Shown here piece after piece: positions 10,201 through 18,058 of a stretch of 64,000 nucleotides of DNA. Origin of the DNA: Kineosporiaceae bacterium SCSIO 59966 (GTDB lineage: Bacteria > Actinomycetota > Actinomycetes > Actinomycetales > SCSIO-59966); contig CP052876.1 of the NCBI GenBank assembly GCA_020881835.1, positions 682,001-746,000 of the forward strand, written 5' to 3'. The notes beneath the pieces were generated by a model. It had not been told where the DNA came from, searched no databases, and saw nothing but the letters and a program-made list of their open reading frames with translations. Each line of letters opens with the position of its first letter. The first letter of the stretch is position 1. The position numbers and the translations under genes were made by a program.

Positions 10201-10389
10201 GCCGAGCTCTCCCGCGCCGGGTACGAGTGGTTCCGCCGCTGGTACACCGCCGACAGCCGGGCGCGTCTGGTCGAGGAGCTCGTCGTCAACCCCGGTACGG
10301 TCAGCTGGCTGGACCGGACCAGCCGGGCCAGGCTGTACCGGCTCTACGAGGGACGCGTCGACACCGGCGTCGAGGAGGTCACCAGGTGA
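7279..10389 (+). CDS. Polysaccharide pyruvyl transferase-CgeB glycosyltransferase fusion
   Basis: 1036 residues in three parts. Residues ~1-265 are an alpha/beta region without a recognised signature. Residues ~270-630 are a polysaccharide pyruvyl transferase domain (SGWYGAANTGDDLILEAV, VVHGGGGLWHDHG, VTVRDEPS, VAPDVVYGL, AMRLHAALLGHRAGVPVVAL), expected to put pyruvate ketals on sugars using phosphoenolpyruvate. Residues ~676-1036 are a CgeB-like GT-B domain (VLFDGLLEEHVPDAL, AWFSDDPVLF, VFLGNTHTGVKRHRY, GEFVTPSRVVQYAATGVPQVTY). The GTG start overlaps the preceding TGA by 4 bp. A single protein that both glycosylates and pyruvylates a polymer is a reasonable inference, not shown. Confidence 0.82.
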   Translation: MSDTADTTGVRAELRRTPPQAPRRLRVVVVTRLAGGGTGPGAQLVRAVRTLGHHVVHLDPTDHRGPLLRRWGPDVLVLAGDGPATDPATDPATDPASDLSGATVVDLTDLLGAGAAWEVLVADVPPDPAAGADVLAVTSGPPAPRHATGLDALVRGRRSVRLLDLAASGAPRGLALLQALDAAPVVLDLTPAGGSGSAEHAQVLSTAAARGCHVVRWGPDDEPLPAVDVDPAGRAERVRRAAGAGLLEHRVTQRLAGLGRDDRPEPGPPRVVAVSGWYGAANTGDDLILEAVAGALEQRVPDVLVEVAASDPRRVLAQHGLAAFRRTDTVAAEAVARRSTAVVHGGGGLWHDHGFALNGGLAGTFTGAKGSPSGQAALPLMGVMLGARYDVVGMGVGPLRDPDAAAVVAHLAGHADTVTVRDEPSRALLESLPDHGGRRPPVTVAPDVVYGLSLPDPLPAPRPQVTAGDRPVIAVSLREWPRRGAALDALPRLLDDLADRLGARVVGVPMMAADRDLLRRVLAGLRAPTEVLGRSADAGQLVADLAACRLLVAMRLHAALLGHRAGVPVVALGYDDKVRHHLDQLDRGHLLVDLDDPPEVLAAALATAAAEQRLPAATRETVTRLEQDAAAALAGVADRIAATPPAPARPAPVRWEGPATVPAWTVGSGPGHRRRTGLRIVLFDGLLEEHVPDALDRALRERGHEVLRTGRVWHGTKMPRTPQDRAALHAVVDTVLDARPDAVLTFRPAALRPEQTERLRARGVRLLAWFSDDPVLFAESTREMAGLYDVTLHTGGEETLALYEADGHLGVTMPFFADPRVFPRRWAGPAAEHDVVFLGNTHTGVKRHRYDVLAATGLPVRIFGKVAEDPAGLHAGVLSSDAEVADLLARTRIGVNIPQRFADYAGSRHDFPQLAGLGEFVTPSRVVQYAATGVPQVTYRHTEPADDEAPGVVVRAGEDLGAALRDLLADPDRQAELSRAGYEWFRRWYTADSRARLVEELVVNPGTVSWLDRTSRARLYRLYEGRVDTGVEEVTR
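7528..7563 (+). repeat. 12-bp tandem repeat (Ala-Thr-Asp-Pro linker)
   Basis: Three 12-bp units (7528, 7540, 7552; the third differs in its last base) encode ATDP three times, in frame within the N-terminal region of the fusion protein. Confidence 0.75.
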
Positions 10390-10829
10390 GGCAGCTGCTG
10401 TCCCCACGCCAGCTCGCCCTGCTCGCCCCGGCGGCGGTGCTCGTCCTCGGCGTCGCCGTCGCCGCCCTGCTCGAGTGGTGGTGGGTGGCCCTCGTCCTGC
10501 TCGCCGTGCTGCAGGCCGCGGTGCTCGCCGCGATCCTCGTGCTGCGCAACGGCCTGGCGGCTGCGGCCCGGCAGCGCCGGCGCACCGAACGCACCGTGCT
10601 CGCTGCCGTCAAGGCCGCCGAGGACCGGCTCGCCGCCCGCGCCGACGCCCACGCCCGCAGCACCCGCTCCGCGATGGACGCCCTCGAGCGGCGGGTGGCC
10701 GCCGACGAGCGGCAGGAGGTCGTCCAGTCGGTCATCGACCTGCTCGGCGCCGACCGCCTCGACGCCGTCGAGCGGCACGAGGAGCTCCGGTCCCAGCTGC
10801 GCCGGCTGGAGAGTGGGGGCGGGTCCTGA
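10386..10829 (+). CDS. Small two-helix membrane protein with coiled coil
   Basis: 147 residues, family not recognised. After a short basic N-terminus there are two hydrophobic helices (LLAPAAVLVLGVAVAALL and WVALVLLAVLQAAVLAAILV). A long charged helical region with heptad character follows, ending in a block VIDLLGADRLDAVERHEEL. The protein at 28967-29368 has the same plan and nearly the same terminal block (VLDALGAERLDAAARHAEL), so the two are paralogues. The GTG start overlaps the upstream TGA by 4 bp. Placement between transferases suggests a membrane scaffold or chain-length partner of the glycan machinery; that is inference from context only. Confidence 0.85.
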   Translation: MRQLLSPRQLALLAPAAVLVLGVAVAALLEWWWVALVLLAVLQAAVLAAILVLRNGLAAAARQRRRTERTVLAAVKAAEDRLAARADAHARSTRSAMDALERRVAADERQEVVQSVIDLLGADRLDAVERHEELRSQLRRLESGGGS

Positions 10830-12766
10830 ACGACCTGCTCATCCTGCTCGGCACGGACGACGTCGCGGCCGTGCGGGACCTGGCCGGGCTGCCGGTGGAC
10901 CAGTGGCTCCGGCGCGAGCGCGCCGACCTGCTCGCCGCCACCGACGACGCCCTCACCGAAGACCACCGGTGGCTCGTACTCGCGGTCCCGTCGGTCGCCG
11001 AGCTGCGGCGGAGCCTGCCGCTGCTGCGCCGCCTGGGCCGGGTCCGGCGGCTCGTCGTCACCGTCACCGCCACGTCGGTCCCCGAGCTGCTGAGCATCCC
11101 CCCCGCCCTGGCCGGCTCCCTGCTCGGCCGCGGCGACGTCCGGCTGGTTCGCGGCGGAGCCGGCGGGGCCGTGGCAGAGATGCGCAGCCGCACCACCGTC
11201 CCGGTCCACACGCTCGTCCACCTGCTGCTCAGCGGCCCGGGTGAGCGCGGGGTCGGGTCCGCACCCGCGCCGCTGCGGATCGGGGTCACCTCGCCCTCCG
11301 CGCTGCCGTGGGTCGCCGGGACCGCCCGCAGCACGCTGCTCGGAGGCCAGGACGCGGCCCAGGAGCCGGACGGCCCGCCCGCCCTCGACGTCCCTGCCCT
11401 CGACGTCCCCGTCCTCGACGTCGTCGCCGGCGACGCCCCCCGGCCCGGCCTGCCCTGGCTGGACACCCGCGGCACCCCCTCGTGGTCCGCCGCCCCGCCC
11501 ACCTGGCAGGAGATCGCCCTGCACCGCCGCCCGGAGCCGGTGAGCGACCGCTGGCAGCTGCCGCCGGTCGACGCGGCCACGGTGTCCCCGCTGGGATTCC
11601 AGGCCGACCCGGACGGCGCCGCGCTCCGGCTCGTCCGCCGGCGCGCCACCGGCCCGCACGCCTCGCTGGCCGTCGACGCGGCGGGCACCGTCGTCTCCCG
11701 CCTCGACCCGGTCGCCGGGATCGGGGAGGCGGACGTCGACGCGCTGCGGCCCTACACCCACGTCGTCGCGGACGCCGAGGGCGCCGGCGGACCGGTCCAC
11801 CTCGCCGTCATCGTCGCCCACCTGCTCGTCGCCGGCGTCCCGGTCGTGGCCCCCGGCCTGCCCGCCGCGACCCGGCGGCTGCTCGGCCCGGTCGCCCGCC
11901 ACCTGACCACTCTCAGCGACCCCGGCGACCTGCTCGCCCGGGAGGCGTGGTCCGTCACGGTCCGGCGTGAGGCGCTGCAGACCCTCACCGTCGCAGCCGC
12001 CTGGGAGCGGCACGGCCACCGCCTCGGGCTGCCCGCCGCTCGCCCCCCGACCGTCAGCGTGCTCCTGGCCACCCGGCGGCCGGACCGGCTCGGGTGGGCG
12101 CTGCGCCAGGTGGCTGCGCAGACGTGGCCCGAGGTCGAGGTCGTCGTCGTCCTGCACGGGTTCACCCGGCAGCACCCGGACGCCGCGGCGGCGCTGGCCG
12201 TCTTCGACCGCCCGCACGTCGTCCTGGAGGTCGGCGGCGACGTGCTGTTCGGTGACGCGCTGCAGGCCGGCACCGAGCGGTGCTCCGGCCGGTTCGTCTC
12301 GAAGATGGACGACGACGACTGGTACGGCCCGGACCACCTCACCGACCAGGTGCTGGCGATGGGCTACTCCGGGGCGACCGTCGTCGGGGCCAAGGAGTAC
12401 TTCACCTACCTGCAGGGCCGGGACCTCACCGTCCGGCGCCGCAGCACCGGCCGGATCCGGTACACCCAGCGGGTCGCCGGCGGCACCCTGTGCATCCGCC
12501 GGGACGCGCTCGCCGAGGTCGGCGGGTGGGCGCGGGTGCCCCGGGCCGTCGACCGGTTCCTGCTGGCGGCGGTCCGCGCCGCCGGCGGGCTGATCCACTC
12601 GACTCACGGCCTCGGCTACTGCCTGTACCGGGGCACGGACCACACCTGGGCCGCCGCCGACGAGCACTTCCTGCGCAGCGCGACCGACACCTGGTCCGGC
12701 CTGCGGCTGCCGCCGGCGATCCCCACCGGTGCCACGGCGCCGGACTCCACTAGCGTGACGGCCTGA
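10826..12766 (+). CDS. Two-domain protein with C-terminal GT2 glycosyltransferase
   Basis: 646 residues if translation starts at the CTG that overlaps the upstream TGA (CTGA, 10826-10829); no in-frame ATG or GTG is suitably placed. Residues 1-408 are an alpha/beta domain of unknown function. A segment at ~275-385 (GPVHLAVIVAHLLVAGVPVV...RRLLGP) is shared with the protein at 26281-27477. Residues 409-646 are a GT2 domain: VSVLLATRRPDRLGWALRQV, the acidic motif DDDDWYGPDHL (D495-D498), VAGGTLCIRRDALAEVGGW and a C-terminal CLYRGTDHTW. It is predicted to transfer a sugar from a nucleotide donor in the cytoplasm; donor unknown. Confidence 0.82.
   Translation: MNDLLILLGTDDVAAVRDLAGLPVDQWLRRERADLLAATDDALTEDHRWLVLAVPSVAELRRSLPLLRRLGRVRRLVVTVTATSVPELLSIPPALAGSLLGRGDVRLVRGGAGGAVAEMRSRTTVPVHTLVHLLLSGPGERGVGSAPAPLRIGVTSPSALPWVAGTARSTLLGGQDAAQEPDGPPALDVPALDVPVLDVVAGDAPRPGLPWLDTRGTPSWSAAPPTWQEIALHRRPEPVSDRWQLPPVDAATVSPLGFQADPDGAALRLVRRRATGPHASLAVDAAGTVVSRLDPVAGIGEADVDALRPYTHVVADAEGAGGPVHLAVIVAHLLVAGVPVVAPGLPAATRRLLGPVARHLTTLSDPGDLLAREAWSVTVRREALQTLTVAAAWERHGHRLGLPAARPPTVSVLLATRRPDRLGWALRQVAAQTWPEVEVVVVLHGFTRQHPDAAAALAVFDRPHVVLEVGGDVLFGDALQAGTERCSGRFVSKMDDDDWYGPDHLTDQVLAMGYSGATVVGAKEYFTYLQGRDLTVRRRSTGRIRYTQRVAGGTLCIRRDALAEVGGWARVPRAVDRFLLAAVRAAGGLIHSTHGLGYCLYRGTDHTWAAADEHFLRSATDTWSGLRLPPAIPTGATAPDSTSVTA
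12751..12756 (+). promoter_or_regulatory. Internal -10 box before the ExoA-like GT2 gene
   Basis: TAGCGT lies in the last codons of the preceding gene, 11 nt before the ATG at 12768. That ATG is one of the few starts in this series that does not overlap the upstream stop. Confidence 0.45.
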
Positions 12767-12767
12767 T

Positions 12768-13790
12768 ATGTCCCGGCTCAGGTCTGACGAACGCGCCACC
12801 GCGCCGTGGCCGGGGGTGTCGGTCGTCGTCCCGGTCCGCAACGAGGAGCGGCACCTGCGCGGGGCGGTGGCCCAGATCCTCGCCCAGGAGTACCCCGGCG
12901 AGCTCGAGGTCGTCCTCGCCGTCGGCCCCTCCCGGGACCGGACCCGCGCCATCGCCGAGGAGATCTGCGCCGAGACCGAGCACGTGCGGGTCGTCGACAA
13001 CCCGACCGGGCGGACCCCGGCCGCCCTCAACGCCGCCATCGCCGCGACCACCCAGCCCGTCGTCGTCCGGGTCGACGGGCACGGGCTGCTGCCGCCCGGC
13101 TACGTGCGCACCGCCGTCGAGGTGCTCCAGCGGACCGGCGCCGACAACGTCGGTGGGATCATGGCCCCGGAGGGCACCACCCCCTTCGAGCAGGCCGTCG
13201 CGGTGGCGATGAGCAGCCCGATCGGTATCGGCGGGGCGCGGTTCCACGTCGGCGGCCAGGAAGGGCCGGTCGAGTCGGTCTACCTCGGCGTGTTTCGCCG
13301 GGAGGTGCTCGAGCGGCTCGGCGGGTTCGACGAGTCGTTCGTCCGCGCGCAGGACTGGGAGCTCAACCACCGCATCCGGCAGGCCGGCGGCACCGTGTGG
13401 TTCACCCCCGAGCTGCGGGTCACCTACCGGCCGCGGTCGTCGGTGCGCGCGCTGGCCGAGCAGTTCTTCCGCACCGGGCAGTGGCGGCGGCAGGTCATGA
13501 CCCGCTACCCCGACACCGCCAACCTGCGCTACCTCACCCCGCCGGTGACGACCGCGCTCGTCGCCGTCGGCACGGCGGCCGGCGTGGCCGGCGGGCTGAC
13601 CGGACGGCGCGGGGCCCGGCTCGGGCTGGTCATGCCCGCCGGGTACGCCGTCACCGTGCTCGGCGCCACCGCCGTCGAGGGCCGCGGGCTCCCGGCGCGG
13701 GCCCGGGCCTGGCTGCCCGTCGTGCTGGCCACCATGCACCTGAGCTGGGGGGCCGGCTTCCTCGTCGGGCTGCGCCGGCGGCAGCCGTGA
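12768..13790 (+). CDS. GT2 glycosyltransferase, ExoA-like membrane-associated
   Basis: 340 residues. The N-terminal GT2 domain has VSVVVPVRNEERHLRGAV, the substitution VRVDGHGLLPPGY at the DxD position (the DGH form common in ExoA/succinoglycan-type enzymes) and GGFDESFVRAQDWELNHRI as the acceptor ED-like motif. The C-terminal ~90 residues contain two or three hydrophobic segments, so the enzyme is probably membrane bound and may act on a lipid-linked acceptor. The ATG at 12768 is used; the start of the next gene overlaps its stop by 4 bp. Confidence 0.9.
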   Translation: MSRLRSDERATAPWPGVSVVVPVRNEERHLRGAVAQILAQEYPGELEVVLAVGPSRDRTRAIAEEICAETEHVRVVDNPTGRTPAALNAAIAATTQPVVVRVDGHGLLPPGYVRTAVEVLQRTGADNVGGIMAPEGTTPFEQAVAVAMSSPIGIGGARFHVGGQEGPVESVYLGVFRREVLERLGGFDESFVRAQDWELNHRIRQAGGTVWFTPELRVTYRPRSSVRALAEQFFRTGQWRRQVMTRYPDTANLRYLTPPVTTALVAVGTAAGVAGGLTGRRGARLGLVMPAGYAVTVLGATAVEGRGLPARARAWLPVVLATMHLSWGAGFLVGLRRRQP

Positions 13791-14866
13791 GCGGCCACGG
13801 CCCGCGGGTGCTGCTCGTCAGCTCCAACGGCGCCGGGATGGGCCACCTCACCCGCTTGGTCGCGATGGCCCGCCGCCGCAGCCCGGGCACCGACGTCCAC
13901 CTGCTGTCGATGTCGCAGGCGGTGCCGGTGGCCGCCGGCGGGCTGCCGTGGACGTACGTGCCGTCCGCCGGGGACCTCGGCATCGGCTCCCGGCGCTGGA
14001 ACACCCTGCTGCTGCGGCGGCTGCGCGCCGAGCTGGACCGGCTGCGGCCCGACGTCGTCGTCTTCGACGGGGCCTACCCGTACTCCGGCGTCCTGGACGC
14101 CGTCGCCGAGCGACGGGGCGTGCGGCTGGTGTGGTCCCGCCGGGGGATGTGGAAGCCCGGCCAGGGGGCGGCGCAGCTGGCCCGCTGCGCCGGCGCCGTC
14201 GACCTCGTCGTCCAGCCCGGGGAGGTGGCCGCCGCCGCCGACCGGGGCCTGACCGCGGGCCGGGGCGACGCGCTCGTCGTCCGGCCGGTCACCCTGCTCG
14301 ACGAGCCGGACCTCCTTGATCGCGCCGCCGCCCGGCGCGCGCTCGGGCTCGACCCGGACCGGCCGGTGGTGCTCGTCAGCCTCGGCGCCGGCAACCTCGC
14401 CGACGTCACCACCGACCGGGGCGCGGTGCTCGCGGCCCTGCGCGACCACGACGTCCAGGTGGCCGTCACCCAGCCGGCGATCGCCGGGACGGCGGCGGTG
14501 CTCGACGCCGGGGCGGTGCCGGTGGCGGTGTACCCGGTGAGCCGCTACCTGCGGGCGGTGGACGCCGCCGTCGTCACCGCGGGGTACAACTCGTTCCACG
14601 AGTCCGTGGCGTTCGCGGTGCCCTCGGCGTTCGTCGCGAACACCACCCAGCTCGACGACCAGGAGGCCCGGGCGGCGTGGGCGGCCGGCGCCGGTGCGGG
14701 GCTGCACCTGGACCTGAGCGGCGACGTCGCCGGGACGGTCGCCCGGCTCGTCGACCCGGAGGAGCAGGCCCGGCTCGCCGCCGCCTGCCGGGCCGTGTGG
14801 CCCGGCAACGGGGCCGCAGAGGCCATGGCGGCGGTGGAACGAGTCGCGGGCGGTGGGGCGTCGTGA
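13787..14866 (+). CDS. GT-B glycosyltransferase, MurG/GT28-like
   Basis: 359 residues. The N-terminal glycine loop SSNGAGMGHLTRLVAMARR and the C-terminal donor-site segment AVVTAGYNSFHESVAFAVPSAFVANTTQLDDQEARA match GT28-type GT-B enzymes. The middle (VVLVSLGAGNLADVTTDRG) is the start of the second Rossmann domain. The GTG start overlaps the upstream stop by 4 bp. Donor and acceptor are not evident. Confidence 0.85.
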   Translation: MSGHGPRVLLVSSNGAGMGHLTRLVAMARRRSPGTDVHLLSMSQAVPVAAGGLPWTYVPSAGDLGIGSRRWNTLLLRRLRAELDRLRPDVVVFDGAYPYSGVLDAVAERRGVRLVWSRRGMWKPGQGAAQLARCAGAVDLVVQPGEVAAAADRGLTAGRGDALVVRPVTLLDEPDLLDRAAARRALGLDPDRPVVLVSLGAGNLADVTTDRGAVLAALRDHDVQVAVTQPAIAGTAAVLDAGAVPVAVYPVSRYLRAVDAAVVTAGYNSFHESVAFAVPSAFVANTTQLDDQEARAAWAAGAGAGLHLDLSGDVAGTVARLVDPEEQARLAAACRAVWPGNGAAEAMAAVERVAGGGAS

Positions 14867-15393
14867 CGCTGTGGCGCCGGGTGACCGGGCCGGGGTCGCC
14901 GCTGCGGGCGGCCGCCGCCCGGGTCGTCGACCACGTCGTCGTCCCGGTCGCCGGCGGGCCGCCGCCCGGGCTGCGCCGCGGCCGGGACCTGCCGCGCGGC
15001 GGCGGCGGACCGGTGGCGGTCGTCGTCCTCGTCGGGGCGGACCCCGACGTCTGCGACGCCCTGCTGGGGCGGCTGCGCGCCGTCCAGACGGGGCCCGGCG
15101 GCGAGGCGCTGACCCCGGTGGTCGTGGCCGACCCGGCGCTGTGGCCGCGGGTGCGGCAGGCCGGCTACGTCGTCGAGCACCTGCCCGCCGAGCCCGACCG
15201 GCGCCGCCACCAGCTCCTCGAGCTGCGCCGCACCTACGACACCGACACCGTGCTCGTCGTCGCCGGCCCCGCCGCCGTCCAGGCCCTCGACGCCCCGCTG
15301 CTGCTCGGGGCCGTGGCCCCTCGACGTCCCCGCCCCGGCGCCGTCCGGCGGCTCATGCGCCGCCTCGAGGCCCGCTTCGACCCGCACCCCTGA
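14863..15393 (+). CDS. Hypothetical protein, end of the glycosyltransferase series
   Basis: 176 residues, not recognised. It has a basic N-terminus followed by an alternating strand/helix pattern (VAVVVLVGADPDVCDALL, LTPVVVADPALWPRVRQAGY, DTDTVLVVAGPAAVQAL), consistent with one small Rossmann-like domain. There are no membrane segments or known motifs. The GTG at 14863 overlaps the previous stop by 4 bp. Being last in an overlapping series of transferase genes, it may be an accessory subunit; this is only context. Confidence 0.75.
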   Translation: MTLWRRVTGPGSPLRAAAARVVDHVVVPVAGGPPPGLRRGRDLPRGGGGPVAVVVLVGADPDVCDALLGRLRAVQTGPGGEALTPVVVADPALWPRVRQAGYVVEHLPAEPDRRRHQLLELRRTYDTDTVLVVAGPAAVQALDAPLLLGAVAPRRPRPGAVRRLMRRLEARFDPHP

Positions 15394-15396
15394 CCA

Positions 15397-15414
15397 CGTC
15401 GTGCCCGCACGACG
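15397..15414. terminator. Hairpin between convergent genes
   Basis: CGTCGTGC and GCACGACG are perfectly complementary, separated by CC, in the 31-bp gap between the last plus-strand transferase-series gene and the end of rmlA. There is no T-run, so termination on either strand is only suggested. Confidence 0.4.
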
Positions 15415-15424
15415 CGGGGTGGCC

Positions 15425-16300
15425 TCACGGACGGCGGGGGTCGTCGAGGAGCCGCAGCAGGTACTCGCCGTAGCCGCTCTTGCGCAACGGCTCGGCGACC
15501 CGGGCGAGCTGCTCGTCGTCGATCCAGCCCTCACGCCAGGCGATCTCCTCGACGCAGCCGATCTTGAAGCCCTGTCGCGCCTCGATGACCTCGACGAACT
15601 CGGCGGCCTGCATCATCGCCGTGAACGTGCCGGTGTCCAGCCAGGCGGTGCCGCGCTCGAGCACGGTGACCGAGAGCCGGCCGCGCCGCAGGTAGGCGTC
15701 GTTGACCGACGTGATCTCGAGCTCGCCGCGGGCGCTGGGCGTCACGGAGCGGGCGATCTCCACGACGTCGTTGTCGTAGAAGTACAGTCCCGGGACGGCG
15801 AAGTTGCTGCGCGGCCGCTGCGGCTTCTCCTCGATGGAGCGCACCCGGCCGTCGGCGTCGAAGTCGACGACGCCGTAGGCCGTCGGGTTCGCGACGTGGT
15901 AGGCGAAGATGTGACCGCCGTCGACGTCGGTGTTCTGCTTCAGCGCCGTGCCGAGCCCGGTGCCGTGGAAGATGTTGTCCCCCAGGACGAGTGCGACCTT
16001 CTCCGCGCCGATGAAGTCCGCCCCGATGAGGAAGGCCTGGGCCAGCCCCTCGGGCCGCGGCTGGGTGGCGTACTGCAGCTCGATGCCGAGGTCGGAGCCG
16101 TCACCGAGCAGCCGCTGGAAGGAGCTGCTGTCCTCCGGGGTGGTGATGACGAGGACCTCCCGGATGCCGGCCATCATCAACGTCGACAGCGGGTAGTAGA
16201 TCATCGGCTTGTCGTACACCGGCATCAGCTGCTTGCTGACGCCCTTGGTGATCGGGTACAGCCGGGTCCCGGAGCCTCCGGCGAGGATGATGCCGCGCAT
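15425..16300 (-). CDS. rmlA: Glucose-1-phosphate thymidylyltransferase
   Basis: This 291-residue enzyme makes dTDP-glucose from dTTP and glucose-1-phosphate, the first step to dTDP-L-rhamnose. The pyrophosphorylase loop [11 protein letters not shown] is at residues 8-18. [45 protein letters not shown] and TAWLDTGT follow, and [11 protein letters not shown] is near the end; all are typical of RmlA. It is transcribed with rmlC upstream; its own -10 (TAGGCT) starts with the rmlC stop codon. Confidence 0.97.
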   Translation of the reverse strand: MRGIILAGGSGTRLYPITKGVSKQLMPVYDKPMIYYPLSTLMMAGIREVLVITTPEDSSSFQRLLGDGSDLGIELQYATQPRPEGLAQAFLIGADFIGAEKVALVLGDNIFHGTGLGTALKQNTDVDGGHIFAYHVANPTAYGVVDFDADGRVRSIEEKPQRPRSNFAVPGLYFYDNDVVEIARSVTPSARGELEITSVNDAYLRRGRLSVTVLERGTAWLDTGTFTAMMQAAEFVEVIEARQGFKIGCVEEIAWREGWIDDEQLARVAEPLRKSGYGEYLLRLLDDPRRP

Positions 16301-16308
16301 GGGCGGAC

Positions 16309-16314
16309 AGCCTA
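16309..16314 (-). promoter_or_regulatory. -10 box of rmlA overlapping the rmlC stop codon
   Basis: TAGGCT, 8 nt before the rmlA ATG. Its first three bases (16314-16312) are the TAG stop of rmlC. No Shine-Dalgarno precedes rmlA. Confidence 0.5.
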
Positions 16315-16926
16315 GGGGCGCCCGCCGGAGGCCCGGAGTGCGGCGTAGAGGTCCCGGCACGCCTGCCACGACGGCAGCAGTCCCCGCTCCCGCGCCTCCG
16401 CCAGCGTCGGCGCCTGCGCGTCCTTGGGCGACAGCCGCGGCTCGACGTCGTCCGGCCAGGCGATGCCGAGCGCCGCATCGAGCGCGTTCACCTCGTGCTC
16501 GCGGCCGGGGGAGTACACCGTCGAGCACAGGTAGCTGACCGTCGCGTCGTCCTCGAGGGCGAGGAACGCGTGCCCCAGCCCCTCGGCGACGTACACCGCG
16601 CGCCGCTCGACGGTGTCCAGGCGCACCGCGTCCCACGCCCCGAAGGTGGGCGAGCCGACCCGCAGGTCGACGACGACGTCGAGGACGGCGCCCCGGGTGC
16701 AGGTGACGTACTTGGCCTGGCTCGGCGGGACGTCGGCGTAGTGGATGCCGCGCAGCACCCCGCGCGACGACACCGACGTGTTCGCCTGGGCCAGGTGCAG
16801 CGGGTGGCCGACCGCCTCCGCCAGCGGCTCGAACCGGTACCACTCGAGGAACGTCCCCCGGTCGTCACGGTGCTGGCGTGGGGTGACCTCGAAGGCGTCG
16901 GGGACGGCGAGCTCGCGGATCTGCAC
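16312..16926 (-). CDS. rmlC: dTDP-4-dehydrorhamnose 3,5-epimerase
   Basis: A 204-residue cupin enzyme of dTDP-L-rhamnose synthesis. Motifs: [15 protein letters not shown], the catalytic-His region [27 protein letters not shown], and [33 protein letters not shown], which holds the catalytic Tyr. The GTG at 16926 is chosen because TAGCCT lies 7 nt upstream. The TAG stop is reused in the rmlA -10 box. Confidence 0.96.
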   Translation of the reverse strand: MQIRELAVPDAFEVTPRQHRDDRGTFLEWYRFEPLAEAVGHPLHLAQANTSVSSRGVLRGIHYADVPPSQAKYVTCTRGAVLDVVVDLRVGSPTFGAWDAVRLDTVERRAVYVAEGLGHAFLALEDDATVSYLCSTVYSPGREHEVNALDAALGIAWPDDVEPRLSPKDAQAPTLAEARERGLLPSWQACRDLYAALRASGGRP

Positions 16927-16933
16927 GGCGGGC

Positions 16934-16939
16934 AGGCTA
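16934..16939 (-). promoter_or_regulatory. -10 box of rmlC overlapping the upstream stop codon
   Basis: TAGCCT, 7 nt before the rmlC GTG. Its first three bases (16939-16937) are the TAG stop of the GT4 gene, the same arrangement as at rmlC/rmlA. Confidence 0.5.
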
Positions 16940-18058
16940 GCGACGCCGGCGGTGGGCCGCGGCCCAGCCCTGCAGGACGGCGAGGAACCGCCGGGCGTCC
17001 AGCGCCCAGTCCAGGTGCCCCTGCGCGTACCGGCGCCCGGCCGCCCCCAGCCGGAGGCGCCGGTCGGGGTCGGCGACCAGCGCCCGGACGGCGTCCGCGG
17101 CTGCGGCATGGTCCTCGAACGGGACGACGACCCCGGCGCCCGCGGCCTCGACGAGCTCGCGCGAGCTGGGGTTCGGGGTGGTGACGACCGGCAGCCCGTG
17201 CGCCAGGTACTCCATCACCTTCGTCGGCCGCGAGTGGGCGTAGTTCGGCTCGTCGTGCAGCAGCGACAGCCCGGCGGCCGCCCCGTCGAGCAGGGCGAGC
17301 GCCCGGTCGTTCGGGACGAACCCGTGCCAGCGGACCTCACCGCGGTCGGCGGCGGCGCGCACGGCGTCCGCGACGTCCCGGTCGGCGTTGCCGATCATCT
17401 CGACGACGACGTCGGGGGCGAGGCGGCGGCCGACCTCGAGGAGGTCGAGCGCCCCGCGCGCCCGGGTGAGCCGGCCGAGGTAGACCACCCGGTCCTCGCC
17501 CGGCGGGGACGGCTCGCGGGCCGGGACCCGCACCGAGTTCGGCACGACGGGGTGGGCCCGGGTGAACCGGACGGCGTACCCCTCCTCGGCGAGCAGCAGG
17601 TGCACCCGCCGCTCCGCCCACCGCTCCACCGCCCGGACGGCGGCCGCGGTGACCCGGCGCAGGGCCGGCGGCAGCCACCCCTTGAGCCCGAGCGCGGCCG
17701 CGGTGTCCTCGTGCACGTCCCACACCACCGCGGGGCCGTCCCGCCAGCGCCGCCGGCGGCGGCCGGCGACGGCGAGCAGCAGCTCGGGGTCGTGCAGCAG
17801 GACGACGTCAGCGTCGCGCCAGGCGCTCGTCACCAGCCGGCGGGCGGCGGTGAGCGCCCGCAGCCGGCGCCGGCCGACGGCACGCGGCAGGTCGACGCCT
17901 CTGACGCCGGGGGGTGGGGTGCGGCCGTAGCCGGAGAACGGGGCGGCGTAGACGACGTCGTGGCCGGCGTCGAGCAGGGCGGGCAGCTGCCGGTGGCGGA
18001 TCCGCGCGTCCTCCGGGTCGTGGACGACGGTGACGACGAGGACCCGCAGGGCGGTCAC
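16937..18058 (-). CDS. GT4-family glycosyltransferase
   Basis: 373 residues with a GT-B fold. The N-terminal half has RVLVVTVVHDPEDARIRHRQL, VVLLHDPELLLAV and WDVHEDTAAALG. The C-terminal half has VVYLGRLTRARGALDLLEV and the GT4 donor-site motif SRPTKVMEYLAHGLPVVTTPNPSSRELVE. The GTG at 18058 overlaps the end of the exporter ATPase gene by 4 bp, so it is coupled to Wzt/Wzm. Specificity unknown; it probably extends the exported polymer. Confidence 0.92.
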   Translation of the reverse strand: MTALRVLVVTVVHDPEDARIRHRQLPALLDAGHDVVYAAPFSGYGRTPPPGVRGVDLPRAVGRRRLRALTAARRLVTSAWRDADVVLLHDPELLLAVAGRRRRRWRDGPAVVWDVHEDTAAALGLKGWLPPALRRVTAAAVRAVERWAERRVHLLLAEEGYAVRFTRAHPVVPNSVRVPAREPSPPGEDRVVYLGRLTRARGALDLLEVGRRLAPDVVVEMIGNADRDVADAVRAAADRGEVRWHGFVPNDRALALLDGAAAGLSLLHDEPNYAHSRPTKVMEYLAHGLPVVTTPNPSSRELVEAAGAGVVVPFEDHAAAADAVRALVADPDRRLRLGAAGRRYAQGHLDWALDARRFLAVLQGWAAAHRRRR

